Source: Rhodococcoides kyotonense (GTDB taxonomy: Bacteria > Actinomycetota > Actinomycetes > Mycobacteriales > Mycobacteriaceae). From it: a DNA stretch of 64,000 nucleotides. The notes beneath the pieces are model-generated. The model saw nothing but the letters and a program-made list of their open reading frames with translations. It was not told the DNA's origin and searched no databases. The stretch lies in the NCBI RefSeq assembly GCF_900188125.1, contig NZ_FZOW01000010.1, positions 124,001 to 188,000 of the forward strand. Reading direction: 5' to 3'. This document shows positions 20,614 to 29,435 of this stretch, piece after piece. Both the position numbers and the translations under genes were made by a program. The stretch's first letter is position 1, and each line of letters begins with the position of its first letter.

Positions 20614-21606
20614 CTACGGTGTCGGCGCCGGGAATTCGTAGCGCTCGGTGTCATCCCCGGTCTGGACGACGATGGCCGCGAGTGTCGGCCTACCCGACGG
20701 CAGTATGCGCACCGTGATGGAACCTTCTGCGGTGCAATCCAATTGCGTGACGACCGCGCGACGGATCTCGTCGGCGACGTCGGGGCCGTGCAGGTCGAGG
20801 CCCCCGTCGTCGAGCAGTTGGACGGTGACCCCCCGTTCCCGCGCCGCGCGAGCAGACGCGACGATGCCCGGCACATCGAGCGCTCTGGCGCGAATGCTGT
20901 CTCGCAACGTGGCTTCGACGAGGACTGCCTCGCGTCTGGAGGCGTCGTCGAGTGTTCGGTCGGCTATGCGACCGAGCACCGGTCTGACCAGGTCGTCGAG
21001 CCTCAGGAGCTGACGTTCGCGTTCCTGCTCGGCCGCGTCGACCGCTGCCTTCTCCGCGACCTGCCGTGCCCGTTCCTCGCGCAGTGCATAGATGGATGCG
21101 GCCGCGGGCCTGACGACATACGCGAAGAACGACGCCATCACCATCACACCCGCGCCGGTGACGAAAGTGCTTGCTGCAGTGGTGAAGTGGGGTGCCGCGT
21201 ACCAGTACACGCCGAACGCCACGATCTCACCGGCCCAGCCGAAGAGAATCCGCCCGCGCACGCACACGAAGGCACACAGCGCAGCGCCTCCGCCGACGGC
21301 GGTGGTCACGGCCTGGGTCTGCGTCGCAGACTCGTCGACGACGCTGGTCAACAGCGTGAAATGAATCGACGGTATCGCCACGATCGTCAGCGTCGCCCAC
21401 AGTGGCAACGGATCTCCGGGGACCGCGACGACGAGGAACGCGCCCACCGCGAACAGCGCGACGACGACGCAATCGACGGCGGTGTTTCCGCTCGACGGAC
21501 CGAACACGGCCACCGCAGCCGACGCGACGAACAGGCCTGCCACCGCATACGCACCCCGCGACTGCATCCCGATGATCCTCGACGCATCGTTTCGCAGCGA
21601 CCTCAC
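20614..21606 (-). CDS. Membrane sensor protein, degenerate histidine-kinase-like partner
   Basis: 330 residues from GTG 21606, which overlaps the previous stop by four bases (GTGA). The N-terminal half has about five to six hydrophobic helices (AYAVAGLFVASAAVAVFG onward). Then comes a coiled linker (REERARQVAEKAAVDAAEQERERQL) and a C-terminal domain arranged as in NarL-partner kinases, with a phospho-region-like RLDDLVRPVLGRIAD. But the phospho-histidine, the N-box asparagine and the glycine-rich ATP boxes are absent. It is likely a non-catalytic partner of the kinase encoded just upstream (inference). Confidence 0.72.
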   Translation of the reverse strand: MRSLRNDASRIIGMQSRGAYAVAGLFVASAAVAVFGPSSGNTAVDCVVVALFAVGAFLVVAVPGDPLPLWATLTIVAIPSIHFTLLTSVVDESATQTQAVTTAVGGGAALCAFVCVRGRILFGWAGEIVAFGVYWYAAPHFTTAASTFVTGAGVMVMASFFAYVVRPAAASIYALREERARQVAEKAAVDAAEQERERQLLRLDDLVRPVLGRIADRTLDDASRREAVLVEATLRDSIRARALDVPGIVASARAARERGVTVQLLDDGGLDLHGPDVADEIRRAVVTQLDCTAEGSITVRILPSGRPTLAAIVVQTGDDTERYEFPAPTP

Positions 21607-22793
21607 GATGGTTCGGTCCATTCGAGTTCGACGGTCGTGCCCTGACCCCGGTCGCTCCGAACGTCCGAGCTGCCGCCGTCGAGCTTCGCCATTCGGCCGA
21701 CGATGCTGACGTCGATGCCGAGCCGACCCTTGCCGACCGCCGCGGTGTCGAATCCGCAACCGGTGTCGGTCACGATCACCCGTGCAACTCCACGCCGCAG
21801 AGCGACGACGACGTGACGCGTGGCATCCACACCCGCGTGCATGATGCTGTTCCGTAGCGCCTCGGCGGTCGCGCCGCTGACTGCCGAAAAGACGTCGTCG
21901 GGATACACGGCCAGGTCGTCGTCGACGGACACCGACATCGAAGCACTGTGGGATGCCTCGGACACAACGACTTTCAGCTGTTCGACGAATTCTTCGGCGG
22001 ATACGGCACCGTCACGCCCCGGGTGTTCGACGGCGCGGTCGAGTTCCAACAGTGCCGATCTCGCCTCCGCGGCGATTCGGCCGTCGGCGTCGGGACGGGT
22101 CGTCCCCAGCAGCGTCGCGAGCACTCGGTCGTGGATCAGGGCGTCGAATCGTGCTTTCTCGTGTTCGCGCGCCTGCGCTGCGGCGGCGTCGGCGGCAGTG
22201 CGTTCGAGGGACTCCCTGGTCGCGTCGAGAATCGCGGCTGTCCGCAGCGCCACGATGACCGCCGTCGTGAGCACCGCACTCAATCCGAAAGCCCACGTCG
22301 CGGCAAAGACGACATCGGGGACCGACACGTTCGAACCGAACAGACCCAGTTGATCGATGGCGGCGATCGTCGTCGATGCCACGAACTGGACGACGAACGC
22401 CACCGCCGGACGCCACACGAGCGCGGCACACAAGCCGGCGATGCCCGACATGGCAGATAGCCAGGTGCTTCTTGCGGCGCCGTGAAGTACGTCGCCGTTC
22501 CAGGCGAGCGGCCACAGAACAGCGGCCAGCGGGAGTCCGATCGCAGCGAGTCCAGCCGCGAGAGGTATGCGCTGCGGAGCCACGTAGGTGGCGAGCAACA
22601 ATGCCAACCCCGGTACGAACGTGAGCACCAAGGCAAGCGGTGTCCACCACCACGCGAGAATCCGCGCGCCTTCGCCGACCCCGACCACTGACACGACGAG
22701 GTATGCGACGAATCCGACGCCGAGGAACCGCGCGACCAGAAGGCGGATGCGTTGGCCGTCGGCGACACCTCTTGTTCTGTCCGCCCACCTCAC
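21603..22793 (-). CDS. Sensor histidine kinase (HisKA_3-like/HATPase)
   Basis: 396 residues. Several membrane helices fill residues 15-190, followed by a coiled linker with ARFDALIHDRVLATLLG holding the probable phospho-histidine near residue 230. The ATPase part has the N-box EALRNSIMHAG and the G1 box VTDTGCGFD, then GRLGIDVSIVGRMAKLDGG. This layout belongs to kinases that pair with LuxR-type response regulators. No response regulator is adjacent; the following gene is a kinase-like protein without catalytic residues. The signal is unknown. Confidence 0.87.
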   Translation of the reverse strand: MRWADRTRGVADGQRIRLLVARFLGVGFVAYLVVSVVGVGEGARILAWWWTPLALVLTFVPGLALLLATYVAPQRIPLAAGLAAIGLPLAAVLWPLAWNGDVLHGAARSTWLSAMSGIAGLCAALVWRPAVAFVVQFVASTTIAAIDQLGLFGSNVSVPDVVFAATWAFGLSAVLTTAVIVALRTAAILDATRESLERTAADAAAAQAREHEKARFDALIHDRVLATLLGTTRPDADGRIAAEARSALLELDRAVEHPGRDGAVSAEEFVEQLKVVVSEASHSASMSVSVDDDLAVYPDDVFSAVSGATAEALRNSIMHAGVDATRHVVVALRRGVARVIVTDTGCGFDTAAVGKGRLGIDVSIVGRMAKLDGGSSDVRSDRGQGTTVELEWTEPS

Positions 22794-22816
22794 GATTGCT
22801 CCACAGTACCCGTGCG

Positions 22817-23635
22817 TCAGCGTCCGAGCTGCCTTGTCGCATGACCGATCTCGGTCTCACCGCCGAGCCGAGCCGCGCGTCCCGCACGATCACCGGCCGA
22901 CCGAGCACCGTGAGAGTAACCGGCACCTGCGCTCTGTCGTTTCCACGTGCCCCGCGCAGTGGACGTGGACGAATAGTAGTCCTGCAGCTCGACTTCCTTG
23001 TTGCGCAGCGCGATCGCAGTGCCGGCATTCGCCTGTTCCTCGGCGATGGCTGCAGCCTCGGCCTCCTTCTTCACCGACTCGAGCCGTTTGCCGATACGTT
23101 CGGCGAACGCGGTCTGAAAATTGAGCCGCCCAGTGACCGGTGCGACGATGACCGTCTCCTGACGCTTGTAGCGTCGGCGCCCGATCTTTTCGACGACGGT
23201 ACGAACCGCCGTCTCGTTCTTGTAGGCACCGGACTTGATGTACGCATCCGACGCGCGAACCATCTGAATCAGCAGACTCGAATACAGCGCCTCGCACGTA
23301 TCGATGTCCGAGTCGTACCCGAACGCGAACACCTGCGTCGACGTCCGCGCCACGTCGCACTTCACGTCGTTGGCGAACGCGATGGACACGAACAGGTGCA
23401 CGAACGTCTTGAGTCCGCGCTTGCCGGGCTCACCGATATCGACGACGCGTTGCGACGGCGTCGCCTGTTTCTCGCGAGACGCGCTGTGCGAGCGCGCGAC
23501 AGCAAGATCGATGGACGACGACGTGGCCAGCCGCTGGGCGGCTTCCATGAACGCCTCGGCCTCGTGCGGATTGTCGGTCGACTCCGCCTGGCGTAGAAGC
23601 CCGCCGATGCGGGTCAGCATCTTCTCGGAACTCAC
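22817..23635 (-). CDS. DUF2786 domain protein
   Basis: About 272 residues from GTG 23635. The start VSSEKMLTRIGGLLRQAESTD runs into NPHEAEAFMEAAQRLAT, the DUF2786 signature. The remaining part is helical and charged, with a lysine/arginine-rich end (YKRQETVIVAP, ERIGKRLESVKKEAEAAA) and a Gly/Arg-rich tail. Role unknown. A frame 21 codons longer begins at 23698, but the shorter start fits the domain border; no good ribosome site settles it. Divergent from the sugar transporter operon. Confidence 0.75.
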   Translation of the reverse strand: MSSEKMLTRIGGLLRQAESTDNPHEAEAFMEAAQRLATSSSIDLAVARSHSASREKQATPSQRVVDIGEPGKRGLKTFVHLFVSIAFANDVKCDVARTSTQVFAFGYDSDIDTCEALYSSLLIQMVRASDAYIKSGAYKNETAVRTVVEKIGRRRYKRQETVIVAPVTGRLNFQTAFAERIGKRLESVKKEAEAAAIAEEQANAGTAIALRNKEVELQDYYSSTSTARGTWKRQSAGAGYSHGARSAGDRAGRAARLGGETEIGHATRQLGR

Positions 23636-23694
23636 GCGCGTGACGGTACCCCGCGACACCGACAGCGATGTTGACCGATTCAGCTTTGCCGTAA

Positions 23695-23711
23695 TCACCC
23701 CTTTCGGGTGA
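23695..23711. promoter_or_regulatory. Inverted repeat between divergent genes
   Basis: TCACCC-CTTTC-GGGTGA is a 6-bp inverted repeat with a 5-base centre. It lies 110 bases before the sugar-binding protein gene and just upstream of the DUF2786 gene, a position suited to an operator for either. No regulator is encoded nearby, so its function is a guess. Confidence 0.35.
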
Positions 23712-23820
23712 GTTGTGTGCCAAAGTGCCTATCGACATGTGCGTGGGGGGCGGCACATTCGGTACTGCCGTGTGACGCTGCCCGCGCGTACCACGATGTA
23801 CGAAGCAAGTGGAGAGACTA

Positions 23821-25092
23821 ATGGCGTCTTTGATCTCGAAGGCCGCGGTGCTGGCGACAGCTGCAACGCTGCTGACGATCACCGCATGTTCCAGTGACAG
23901 CGGCTCGACCGATTCCGCGTCGGAAAACACCGACGGCCGTGGCCCCATCACCTACGTCGAGGGCAAGGACACGACGGAGACCGGTGTCGTCCGTCAGATC
24001 ATCGACGAGTGGAACGCCGCCAACCCGGACGAGCAGGTCACCTTCAAAGAGCAGTCGAACGATGCCGACCAGGCACACGACGATCTGGTCCAGCACCTGC
24101 AGGCGCAGCAGAGCGACTACGACGTCATGGCACTCGACGTCATCTGGACCGCCGAGTTCGCCGCCAAGGGTTGGCTCGTGCCGCTCGAAGGCGAGTTCGC
24201 GCTGGACAACGCGGGCATCCTCCCGGCGACGGTCGAGAGTGCCACCTACAACGGCACGCAGTACGCGGCACCGAAGAACACCAATGGTGGCCTGCTGTTC
24301 TACCGCAGCGACCTCGTGCCTGCCGCCCCCACCACGTGGGACGAGCTCAACGCGAGCTGCACCGTCGCCGTCGAAAACAACATCGATTGCTATGCAGGAC
24401 AATTCGCGTCGTACGAAGGCCTGACGGTCAACACGTCGGAGATCATCAACGCACACGGCGGATCGTTCGTCGGCGACGACGGCAAGACCCCGACGGTCAA
24501 CAGCCCCGAGGCCAAGGCCGGTCTGCAGGCACTGGTGACGGCATTCGAATCCGGCGTTATTCCGGCGCAGGACACCACGTTCAAGGAGCCCGAGAGCCAG
24601 CAGGCATTCGAGGACGGCAAGGCCCTGTACCTGCGCAACTGGCCGTACGTCTACGGCACCGCAGCCAAGGAAGGCTCCGCGGTCGCAGGCAAGTACGCAG
24701 TGGCACCGCTGCCGGGCGTCACCGGCGTCGGTACGTCCACGCTCGGTGGATACAACGCGGCCATCAGTGCGTACTCGGAGAACAAGGCCACTGCCGCCGA
24801 CTTCCTGCGTTTCCTGCAGGGCGAGCAGGCGCAGCGCATCATCGCCGAGGGTGCACTGCCTCCCGTGTTCGGCTCGCTGTACGACGACCCGGCCCTCATC
24901 GCCGAGATGCCGTATCTCCCGGCGCTGAAGGAGTCGATCGCGAACGCAGTTCCGCGTCCGGTCACCCCGTTCTACCCGGCAGTGTCGAAGGCCGTGCAGG
25001 ACAACGCTTTCGCTGCCATCAAGGGTGAGAAGACCGTGGACCAGGCCATCGAGGACATGCAGGCCGGTATCGAGTCGGCAAGCTCCAACTAA
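23821..25092 (+). CDS. Sugar ABC transporter substrate-binding lipoprotein (trehalose/maltose type)
   Basis: 423 residues. A short signal ends in a lipobox (LLTITACSS, Cys near residue 22). The mature chain is a family-1 solute-binding protein: ITYVEGKDTTETGVVRQI, WNAANPDEQVTFKEQS, YDVMALDVIWTAEFAAKGWL, NGGLLFYRSDLV, KALYLRNWPYVYG. The wording resembles corynebacterial and mycobacterial trehalose/maltose binders (TusE, LpqY); the sugar itself is not proven. ATG 23821 is chosen because it starts the signal and follows GGAGAG; ATG 23809 is less likely. First of a four-gene operon. Confidence 0.92.
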   Translation: MASLISKAAVLATAATLLTITACSSDSGSTDSASENTDGRGPITYVEGKDTTETGVVRQIIDEWNAANPDEQVTFKEQSNDADQAHDDLVQHLQAQQSDYDVMALDVIWTAEFAAKGWLVPLEGEFALDNAGILPATVESATYNGTQYAAPKNTNGGLLFYRSDLVPAAPTTWDELNASCTVAVENNIDCYAGQFASYEGLTVNTSEIINAHGGSFVGDDGKTPTVNSPEAKAGLQALVTAFESGVIPAQDTTFKEPESQQAFEDGKALYLRNWPYVYGTAAKEGSAVAGKYAVAPLPGVTGVGTSTLGGYNAAISAYSENKATAADFLRFLQGEQAQRIIAEGALPPVFGSLYDDPALIAEMPYLPALKESIANAVPRPVTPFYPAVSKAVQDNAFAAIKGEKTVDQAIEDMQAGIESASSN

Positions 25093-25119
25093 GTCCGCTC
25101 TCGTTACTCAGGAGAATTC

Positions 25120-26202
25120 ATGGCTGTTCCTACTGGTGAAACCAGTGGGGCTGCACCGACGACCGCGGCCGGGGGAGATTCCCCCGGCCGCGGCGGGAGC
25201 GCAGCCGGCGGAGTGACCCCATCGGGTCGGCATGCACGCACCGAGAAGAAGCTGTCGTTCGGACTCACGTCCGGCCGAGCGTGGTTGCTGATTGCGCCGA
25301 CGCTGGTGATCCTGGCGGTCGTCATCGCCTACCCCGTGATTCGGGCCGTCGTCATGTCCTTCCAGAAGGACCAAGGACTCGATCCCGCGACGGGTATGTT
25401 CGTCCAAGGTGGCAGCGCGGGATTCTCCAACTACACGCACTGGATCCTGCAGCAGTGCACGTCGGCGTCGGGCACTCTCGTGCCCTGTCCTCCAGGCACT
25501 CTCGGATCGCAATTCTGGGAAGCCGTCGGAAACACGGCGTTCTTCACCGTCGTGACGGTGTCCATCGAGGTGGTCATCGGTTTCGCGATGGCCGTCATCA
25601 TGGGCAAGACCTTCGCAGGCCGAGCGTTGCTGCGTGCGGCGATCTTGATTCCGTGGGCGATCCCGACCGCTGTGACCGCGAAGCTGTGGTACTTCATCTT
25701 CGCGTACGACGGTATCGCCAACAAGATTCTCGGCACGAACATCCTGTGGACCGGTGACGCTTGGCCTGCGCGATTCGCGGTCATCATCGCCGACGTCTGG
25801 AAGACCACGCCGTTCATGGCCCTGTTGATTCTCGCTGGGCTGCAGATGATTCCGTCCGACGTCTACGAGGCGGCACGTGTCGACGGTGCGTCGGCATGGC
25901 AGCGGTTCACCAAGATCACACTGCCGCTCGTCAAGCCTGCCTTGATGGTCGCGATTCTGTTCCGGACGATGGATGCGCTTCGTATGTACGACCTTCCGGC
26001 CATCCTCACCGAAGGCAACCCGGCGACACGGACCATCTCGATTCTCGTCGTCGACCAGATCCGTCAGGGATTCAACAGCGCCGCGGCGCTGTCGACCATC
26101 TCGTTCATCATGATCTTCATCGTCGCGTTCGTCCTGGTGAAGTTCCTGGGCGCCAATGCCGTTGCGACGCAGGAGAATCAGCGCAAAGGTGACATCCGAT
26201 GA
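25120..26202 (+). CDS. Sugar ABC transporter permease (MalF-like)
   Basis: 360 residues with a glycine/proline-rich cytoplasmic lead of about 45 residues, then six to seven membrane helices (AWLLIAPTLVILAVVIAYPV first). The coupling loop is IPSDVYEAARVDGASAWQRF (EAA motif near residue 250). AGGAG lies six bases before the ATG. The stop overlaps the next start by four bases (ATGA), so the two permeases are co-translated as the usual heterodimer. Confidence 0.95.
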   Translation: MAVPTGETSGAAPTTAAGGDSPGRGGSAAGGVTPSGRHARTEKKLSFGLTSGRAWLLIAPTLVILAVVIAYPVIRAVVMSFQKDQGLDPATGMFVQGGSAGFSNYTHWILQQCTSASGTLVPCPPGTLGSQFWEAVGNTAFFTVVTVSIEVVIGFAMAVIMGKTFAGRALLRAAILIPWAIPTAVTAKLWYFIFAYDGIANKILGTNILWTGDAWPARFAVIIADVWKTTPFMALLILAGLQMIPSDVYEAARVDGASAWQRFTKITLPLVKPALMVAILFRTMDALRMYDLPAILTEGNPATRTISILVVDQIRQGFNSAAALSTISFIMIFIVAFVLVKFLGANAVATQENQRKGDIR

Positions 26203-27020
26203 AGTCAGCACGCATCTACGTCGGTGTCGTGATCATTCTCGTCTGGGGTCTCGCACCGTTCTATTGGATGGTCGTCACCGCGTTGCGCGATCCGCGGTAC
26301 ACCTTCGACACAACCCCGTGGCCGACGCACGTCACGCTGGAGAATTTCTCCAACGCACTGTCGACGAGCAACGGCAACAACTTTCTGCGGGCCGTCGGCA
26401 ACAGTCTGATCATCGGTGCGGCAACGACACTCGTCGGTCTCGTCATCGGCATCTTCTCGGCATATGCGCTCTCCCGCATCGACTTCCGATTCAAGTACGT
26501 CGTCGTCGGCATCGTCCTCGGTGCATCGATGTTCCCGGTCGTCGCTCTCGTGACGCCGCTGTTCCAGTTCTTCACGAACATCGGGTGGATCGGCAGCTAC
26601 CAGGCGATGATCATCCCGAACATTTCGTTCGTGCTGCCGCTGACCATCTACACGTTGACGGCGTTCTTCGCCGAGCTCCCGTGGGAACTCGAGGAAGCCG
26701 CGCGCATCGACGGTGCGGGACGCTTCCAGGCGTTCCGGTTGATCATGCTGCCGCTCGCTGCGCCTGCATTGTTCACCACCGCGATCCTCGCATTCATCGC
26801 TGCGGTCAACGAATACCTTCTTGCGAGCCAACTTTCGAGCGACAAGACCGAACCCGTCACCGTCGCGATCGCACGGTTCTCGGGTAACGACCCACATGTG
26901 GTGCCCTATGCGGCGATCATGGCCGCGGGCACCATCGTCGCCATCCCGCTCGTCGTCATGGTGCTGATCTTCCAGCGCCGCATCATCTCCGGGCTGACGG
27001 CGGGCGGCGTGAAGTCGTGA
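26199..27020 (+). CDS. Sugar ABC transporter permease (MalG-like)
   Basis: 273 residues, six membrane helices, EAA loop LPWELEEAARIDGAGRFQAF near residue 160. It pairs with the preceding permease. No ATPase gene follows in the operon, so the transporter must borrow one encoded elsewhere, as with shared MsiK-type ATPases of actinobacteria (family knowledge). Its stop overlaps the start of a 58-residue membrane protein. Confidence 0.95.
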   Translation: MKSARIYVGVVIILVWGLAPFYWMVVTALRDPRYTFDTTPWPTHVTLENFSNALSTSNGNNFLRAVGNSLIIGAATTLVGLVIGIFSAYALSRIDFRFKYVVVGIVLGASMFPVVALVTPLFQFFTNIGWIGSYQAMIIPNISFVLPLTIYTLTAFFAELPWELEEAARIDGAGRFQAFRLIMLPLAAPALFTTAILAFIAAVNEYLLASQLSSDKTEPVTVAIARFSGNDPHVVPYAAIMAAGTIVAIPLVVMVLIFQRRIISGLTAGGVKS

Positions 27021-27193
27021 CCGCACAGGATCACCTCCAACTCGTCGCGGGCATCCTCGGGTTCTTCGCACTCATGGCGCTCGTCGCTGCCGTCGCGGGC
27101 ATCGTGCGTGGGGAGCCGAGCATGACGGCGTCGGCGGTGTTGCTCGGTCTGCTCGTCGCCCTCTGGCTCGTGGTGCGCAAGATCAGGGCCTGA
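27017..27193 (+). CDS. 58-residue membrane protein of the sugar transporter operon
   Basis: A GTG at 27017 overlaps the MalG-like stop by four bases (GTGA). The 58-residue product has two hydrophobic helices (LVAGILGFFALMALVAAVAG and ASAVLLGLLVALWLVV) joined by a short loop RGEPSMT and ends RKIRA. Placement of basic residues suggests both ends are in the cytoplasm. The overlap and clean stop before a terminator argue for a real gene. The C. glutamicum trehalose importer locus also carries a small membrane protein, which may be an analogous accessory subunit (inference). Confidence 0.72.
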   Translation: MTAQDHLQLVAGILGFFALMALVAAVAGIVRGEPSMTASAVLLGLLVALWLVVRKIRA

Positions 27194-27222
27194 CGTCCGC
27201 CTGGCCCGCGCAGGTTCCAGCC

Positions 27223-27266
27223 AGCGCGCAGGTTGCAGGCTGCGCGCCCGCTGCAACGTGCGCGCT
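27223..27266. terminator. Bidirectional terminator between sugar operon and acetyltransferase
   Basis: Arms AGCGCGCAGGTTGCAG (27223-27238) and CTGCAACGTGCGCGCT (27251-27266) pair at 15 of 16 positions with a 12-base loop. The hairpin lies between convergent genes. A shorter relative with the same GCGCAGGTTG core occurs at 63090-63111. Confidence 0.75.
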
Positions 27267-27292
27267 CGAAGCTTCCGCACAGTGCCGGGAAG

Positions 27293-27709
27293 CTAGAGCT
27301 CCCACACCAGGATGGTCGTGCCTGGTTCCGCGGAGGCGCCCGTTCCCCGGTAGGTACGCAACGCCCGCTCGTTGTCGTGTTCGGTGCCGGTCCACGCGCC
27401 GTAACACCCGAGCTCACGAGCCAGTTCGACGAGAGCCTGTGCCAGCGCGCGCCCGATCCCACGGCCGCGAGCAGGTTCGTCGACGCCCAACTCGTACAGG
27501 AACATCTCGGTCCCCTTGTCGGGGTGAGTCATCTCGACACCCGACACGAAGCCGACGGCAGTGTCACCGTCGAACGCAAAGATCAGATGGTGGCCGGCCG
27601 CGGTCAGGAAGCGGTCGGTCCAAGCCTGCGTCGGCGGCGCGTCGAACAGATGGGGTGCGGCCAGCACGACGGCGGTGTCGCCTCGGCCCAACCGTCGGTA
27701 GTGCGTCAT
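27293..27709 (-). CDS. GNAT-family N-acetyltransferase
   Basis: 138 residues, a single GNAT domain. The acetyl-CoA loop is VDEPARGRGIGRALAQAL (R/Q-x-x-G-x-G/A motif near residue 80), preceded by FLYELG and followed by CYGAWTGTEHDNERALRTYRGTG. The shape GTEHDNERAL and the size recall AAC(3)-I-like acetyltransferases, but the substrate cannot be named. The stop is next to the terminator; it is 22 bases downstream of the TetR gene on the same strand and may be co-transcribed with it. Confidence 0.88.
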   Translation of the reverse strand: MTHYRRLGRGDTAVVLAAPHLFDAPPTQAWTDRFLTAAGHHLIFAFDGDTAVGFVSGVEMTHPDKGTEMFLYELGVDEPARGRGIGRALAQALVELARELGCYGAWTGTEHDNERALRTYRGTGASAEPGTTILVWEL

Positions 27710-27731
27710 GGATGTTCTCCTTCCCTCCCCA

Positions 27732-28403
27732 CTACTCCCCCTTCAGCCTGGCGAGCGTGACGAAGATGGGCTCATCGGCGTCGAGGTCGATCTTCTTGCG
27801 CCGCAGGAACGCGTCGAGCACGCCCCAGACCAGGTCGGTGACATTCTCGACGAAATGAGCGGGGTCGACGTCGGAATCCTCGAGCCACAGGTCCGTCGCT
27901 GCCAGTAGGACGCCGACCGCTGCTCTGCACGCGTAGTCGATGCCCTCGGTGTCGGCGTCGACCGATTTGAGTATCGACGTCGCAACTCCCGTGAAGCGCG
28001 ACGCGATGTCCCGGCCGATATCGAGCGGCGGCGCCACTCCCGAACCCTCGGGTACCGACCGCGATTGCGCGAGGAAGCGAAACACGTTCGGATGCTGCGC
28101 GACGACGTGTGCATATCCGCTGATCGCGTGTTTCAGGGCCGAGGAGGGCGCGTCGAGCAGGAAGTTGAAATCGGAGACCGCGAGTTCGTAGACCTCGTCG
28201 GCCATGCGCTGCGCGACGGCGCTGTAGAGGTCCGCCTTGTCCGCGAACTGGCGGTAGAGCCGGGGCTTGGTGGTGCCGGCCTCGCGGGCGATGTCGTTCA
28301 TGCTCGGGTTCGGGCCCTGGTTGTCGAGGACGCGGAACGCTGCATCCACGAACTCTTCGCGGATGTGTGTCCTGCGGGCTTCCGGATCTCGCGACGTCGG
28401 CAT
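27732..28403 (-). CDS. TetR-family regulator
   Basis: 223 residues from ATG 28403. Residues 12-60 are the TetR HTH (HIREEFVDAAFRVLDNQG, MNDIAREAGTTKPRLYRQFA, DKADLYSAV). The remainder is the helical ligand domain. A much longer frame back to 29249 runs antisense through the hydrolase gene and is not used. It is divergent from the hydrolase-PF10118-reductase operon, with a repeated operator-like sequence in the gap, so it likely represses that operon and itself. Confidence 0.93.
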   Translation of the reverse strand: MPTSRDPEARRTHIREEFVDAAFRVLDNQGPNPSMNDIAREAGTTKPRLYRQFADKADLYSAVAQRMADEVYELAVSDFNFLLDAPSSALKHAISGYAHVVAQHPNVFRFLAQSRSVPEGSGVAPPLDIGRDIASRFTGVATSILKSVDADTEGIDYACRAAVGVLLAATDLWLEDSDVDPAHFVENVTDLVWGVLDAFLRRKKIDLDADEPIFVTLARLKGE

Positions 28404-28485
28404 CGCTTCATCGTAGGCGTTACCGCAGGTAGAGGTGAGCAAGCCTTGACAGTGACGTCGGAAGTGGTGGATCGTCATGTTAGCC

Positions 28486-28520
28486 GTACCGCCGGTAACG
28501 TTTATCGTACTGGCGGTAAC
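28486..28520. promoter_or_regulatory. Candidate TetR operator, two 14-mers 21 bp apart
   Basis: GTACCGCCGGTAAC (28486-28499) and GTACTGGCGGTAAC (28507-28520) are direct repeats matching at 12 of 14 positions, centre spacing 21 bp, that is two helical turns. Each half resembles an imperfect palindrome (TACCG/CGGTA). They lie between the TetR gene and the hydrolase start at 28539. Confidence 0.6.
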
Positions 28521-28538
28521 AACGATCTGGAGTAGGGC

Positions 28539-29435
28539 ATGACCATCGAGAGAGAACGGCACGTCGGATCGGTGTACGTCGACGGCGCCGAGCTTGCCGT
28601 GTACGAGAACGGCAACCGCGACGGGCCGACGCTCGTGCTGGTCCACGGGTGGCCGGACACCCACCACCTGTGGGATGGCGTCGTACCGCGTCTTGTCGAC
28701 CGCTTTCGCGTGATCTCGTACGACACCCGCGGCCACGGGCAGTCGACCGGAACGGGGACCGTCGCGGAGATGCGTCTCGAGCAACTGGCCGACGACTTCA
28801 TGGCAGTCGTCGACGCCGTTGCAGGATCGACGCCCGTGCACGTACTCGCCCACGACTGGGGCTCGGTCCAGGTGTGGGAAGCGATCTGCGAGCCCGGCGC
28901 CGAGGCGCGCATCGCATCGTTCACGTCGATCTCCGGTCCCAGCCTGGATCATCTCGGCACATGGATGAGACGAGCATCGACGACGCCGAAAGGCCTGTGG
29001 CAGATGGCCACTCAGCTTACGTCCGGTGTCTACACGCTGTTCTTCATGTCGGGTGTGCTGCCGCGCGTCGCCTTTCGAGTCTTCGGACGACGGTGGACGT
29101 GGTCCCTTGCCCTTCGTGTCTTCGAGCGTGTCCCATCCAAGAACATCCACCTTGCAGACACGCTGCAGCAGGACATGATTCGGGGTCTGCGCATCTACCG
29201 GGCGAACATTCCACGCAAGATCCTGCGCCCCGACGAGCGCTACACCCACGTGCCGGTCCAGCTGCTGGTGCCGAAACGTGACCCCGCGATACGGCGCGCC
29301 TCGTTCGACGGCATCGAGCGATGGGTCTCCCGGGTCAGCAGAACGGATGTGCGCTCAGGCCATTGGCTTCCGCTGAAGAATCCGGACTTCGTCGCGACCG
29401 CCACCGCGTCGTTCATCGAAAGGATCTCGTCGTGA
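28539..29435 (+). CDS. Alpha/beta hydrolase
   Basis: 298 residues. LVLVHGWPDTHHLWDGV near residue 30 provides the oxyanion HG motif, YDTRGHGQS follows, and the nucleophile elbow region reads VHVLAHDWGSVQVWE near 105 with Asp in place of Ser, as in epoxide hydrolases and dehalogenases (H-D-W-G-S). The final histidine is probably GHWLPLKNPD near residue 280. So it is more likely an epoxide hydrolase or haloalkane-dehalogenase type than an esterase. First gene of a TetR-controlled three-gene operon with four-base overlaps. Confidence 0.9.
   Translation: MTIERERHVGSVYVDGAELAVYENGNRDGPTLVLVHGWPDTHHLWDGVVPRLVDRFRVISYDTRGHGQSTGTGTVAEMRLEQLADDFMAVVDAVAGSTPVHVLAHDWGSVQVWEAICEPGAEARIASFTSISGPSLDHLGTWMRRASTTPKGLWQMATQLTSGVYTLFFMSGVLPRVAFRVFGRRWTWSLALRVFERVPSKNIHLADTLQQDMIRGLRIYRANIPRKILRPDERYTHVPVQLLVPKRDPAIRRASFDGIERWVSRVSRTDVRSGHWLPLKNPDFVATATASFIERISS

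Noticed and set aside
28404..29249. N-terminal extension of the TetR frame to 505 codons
   Set aside because: It would run antisense through the hydrolase gene; the HTH begins just after ATG 28403 as in all TetR proteins.
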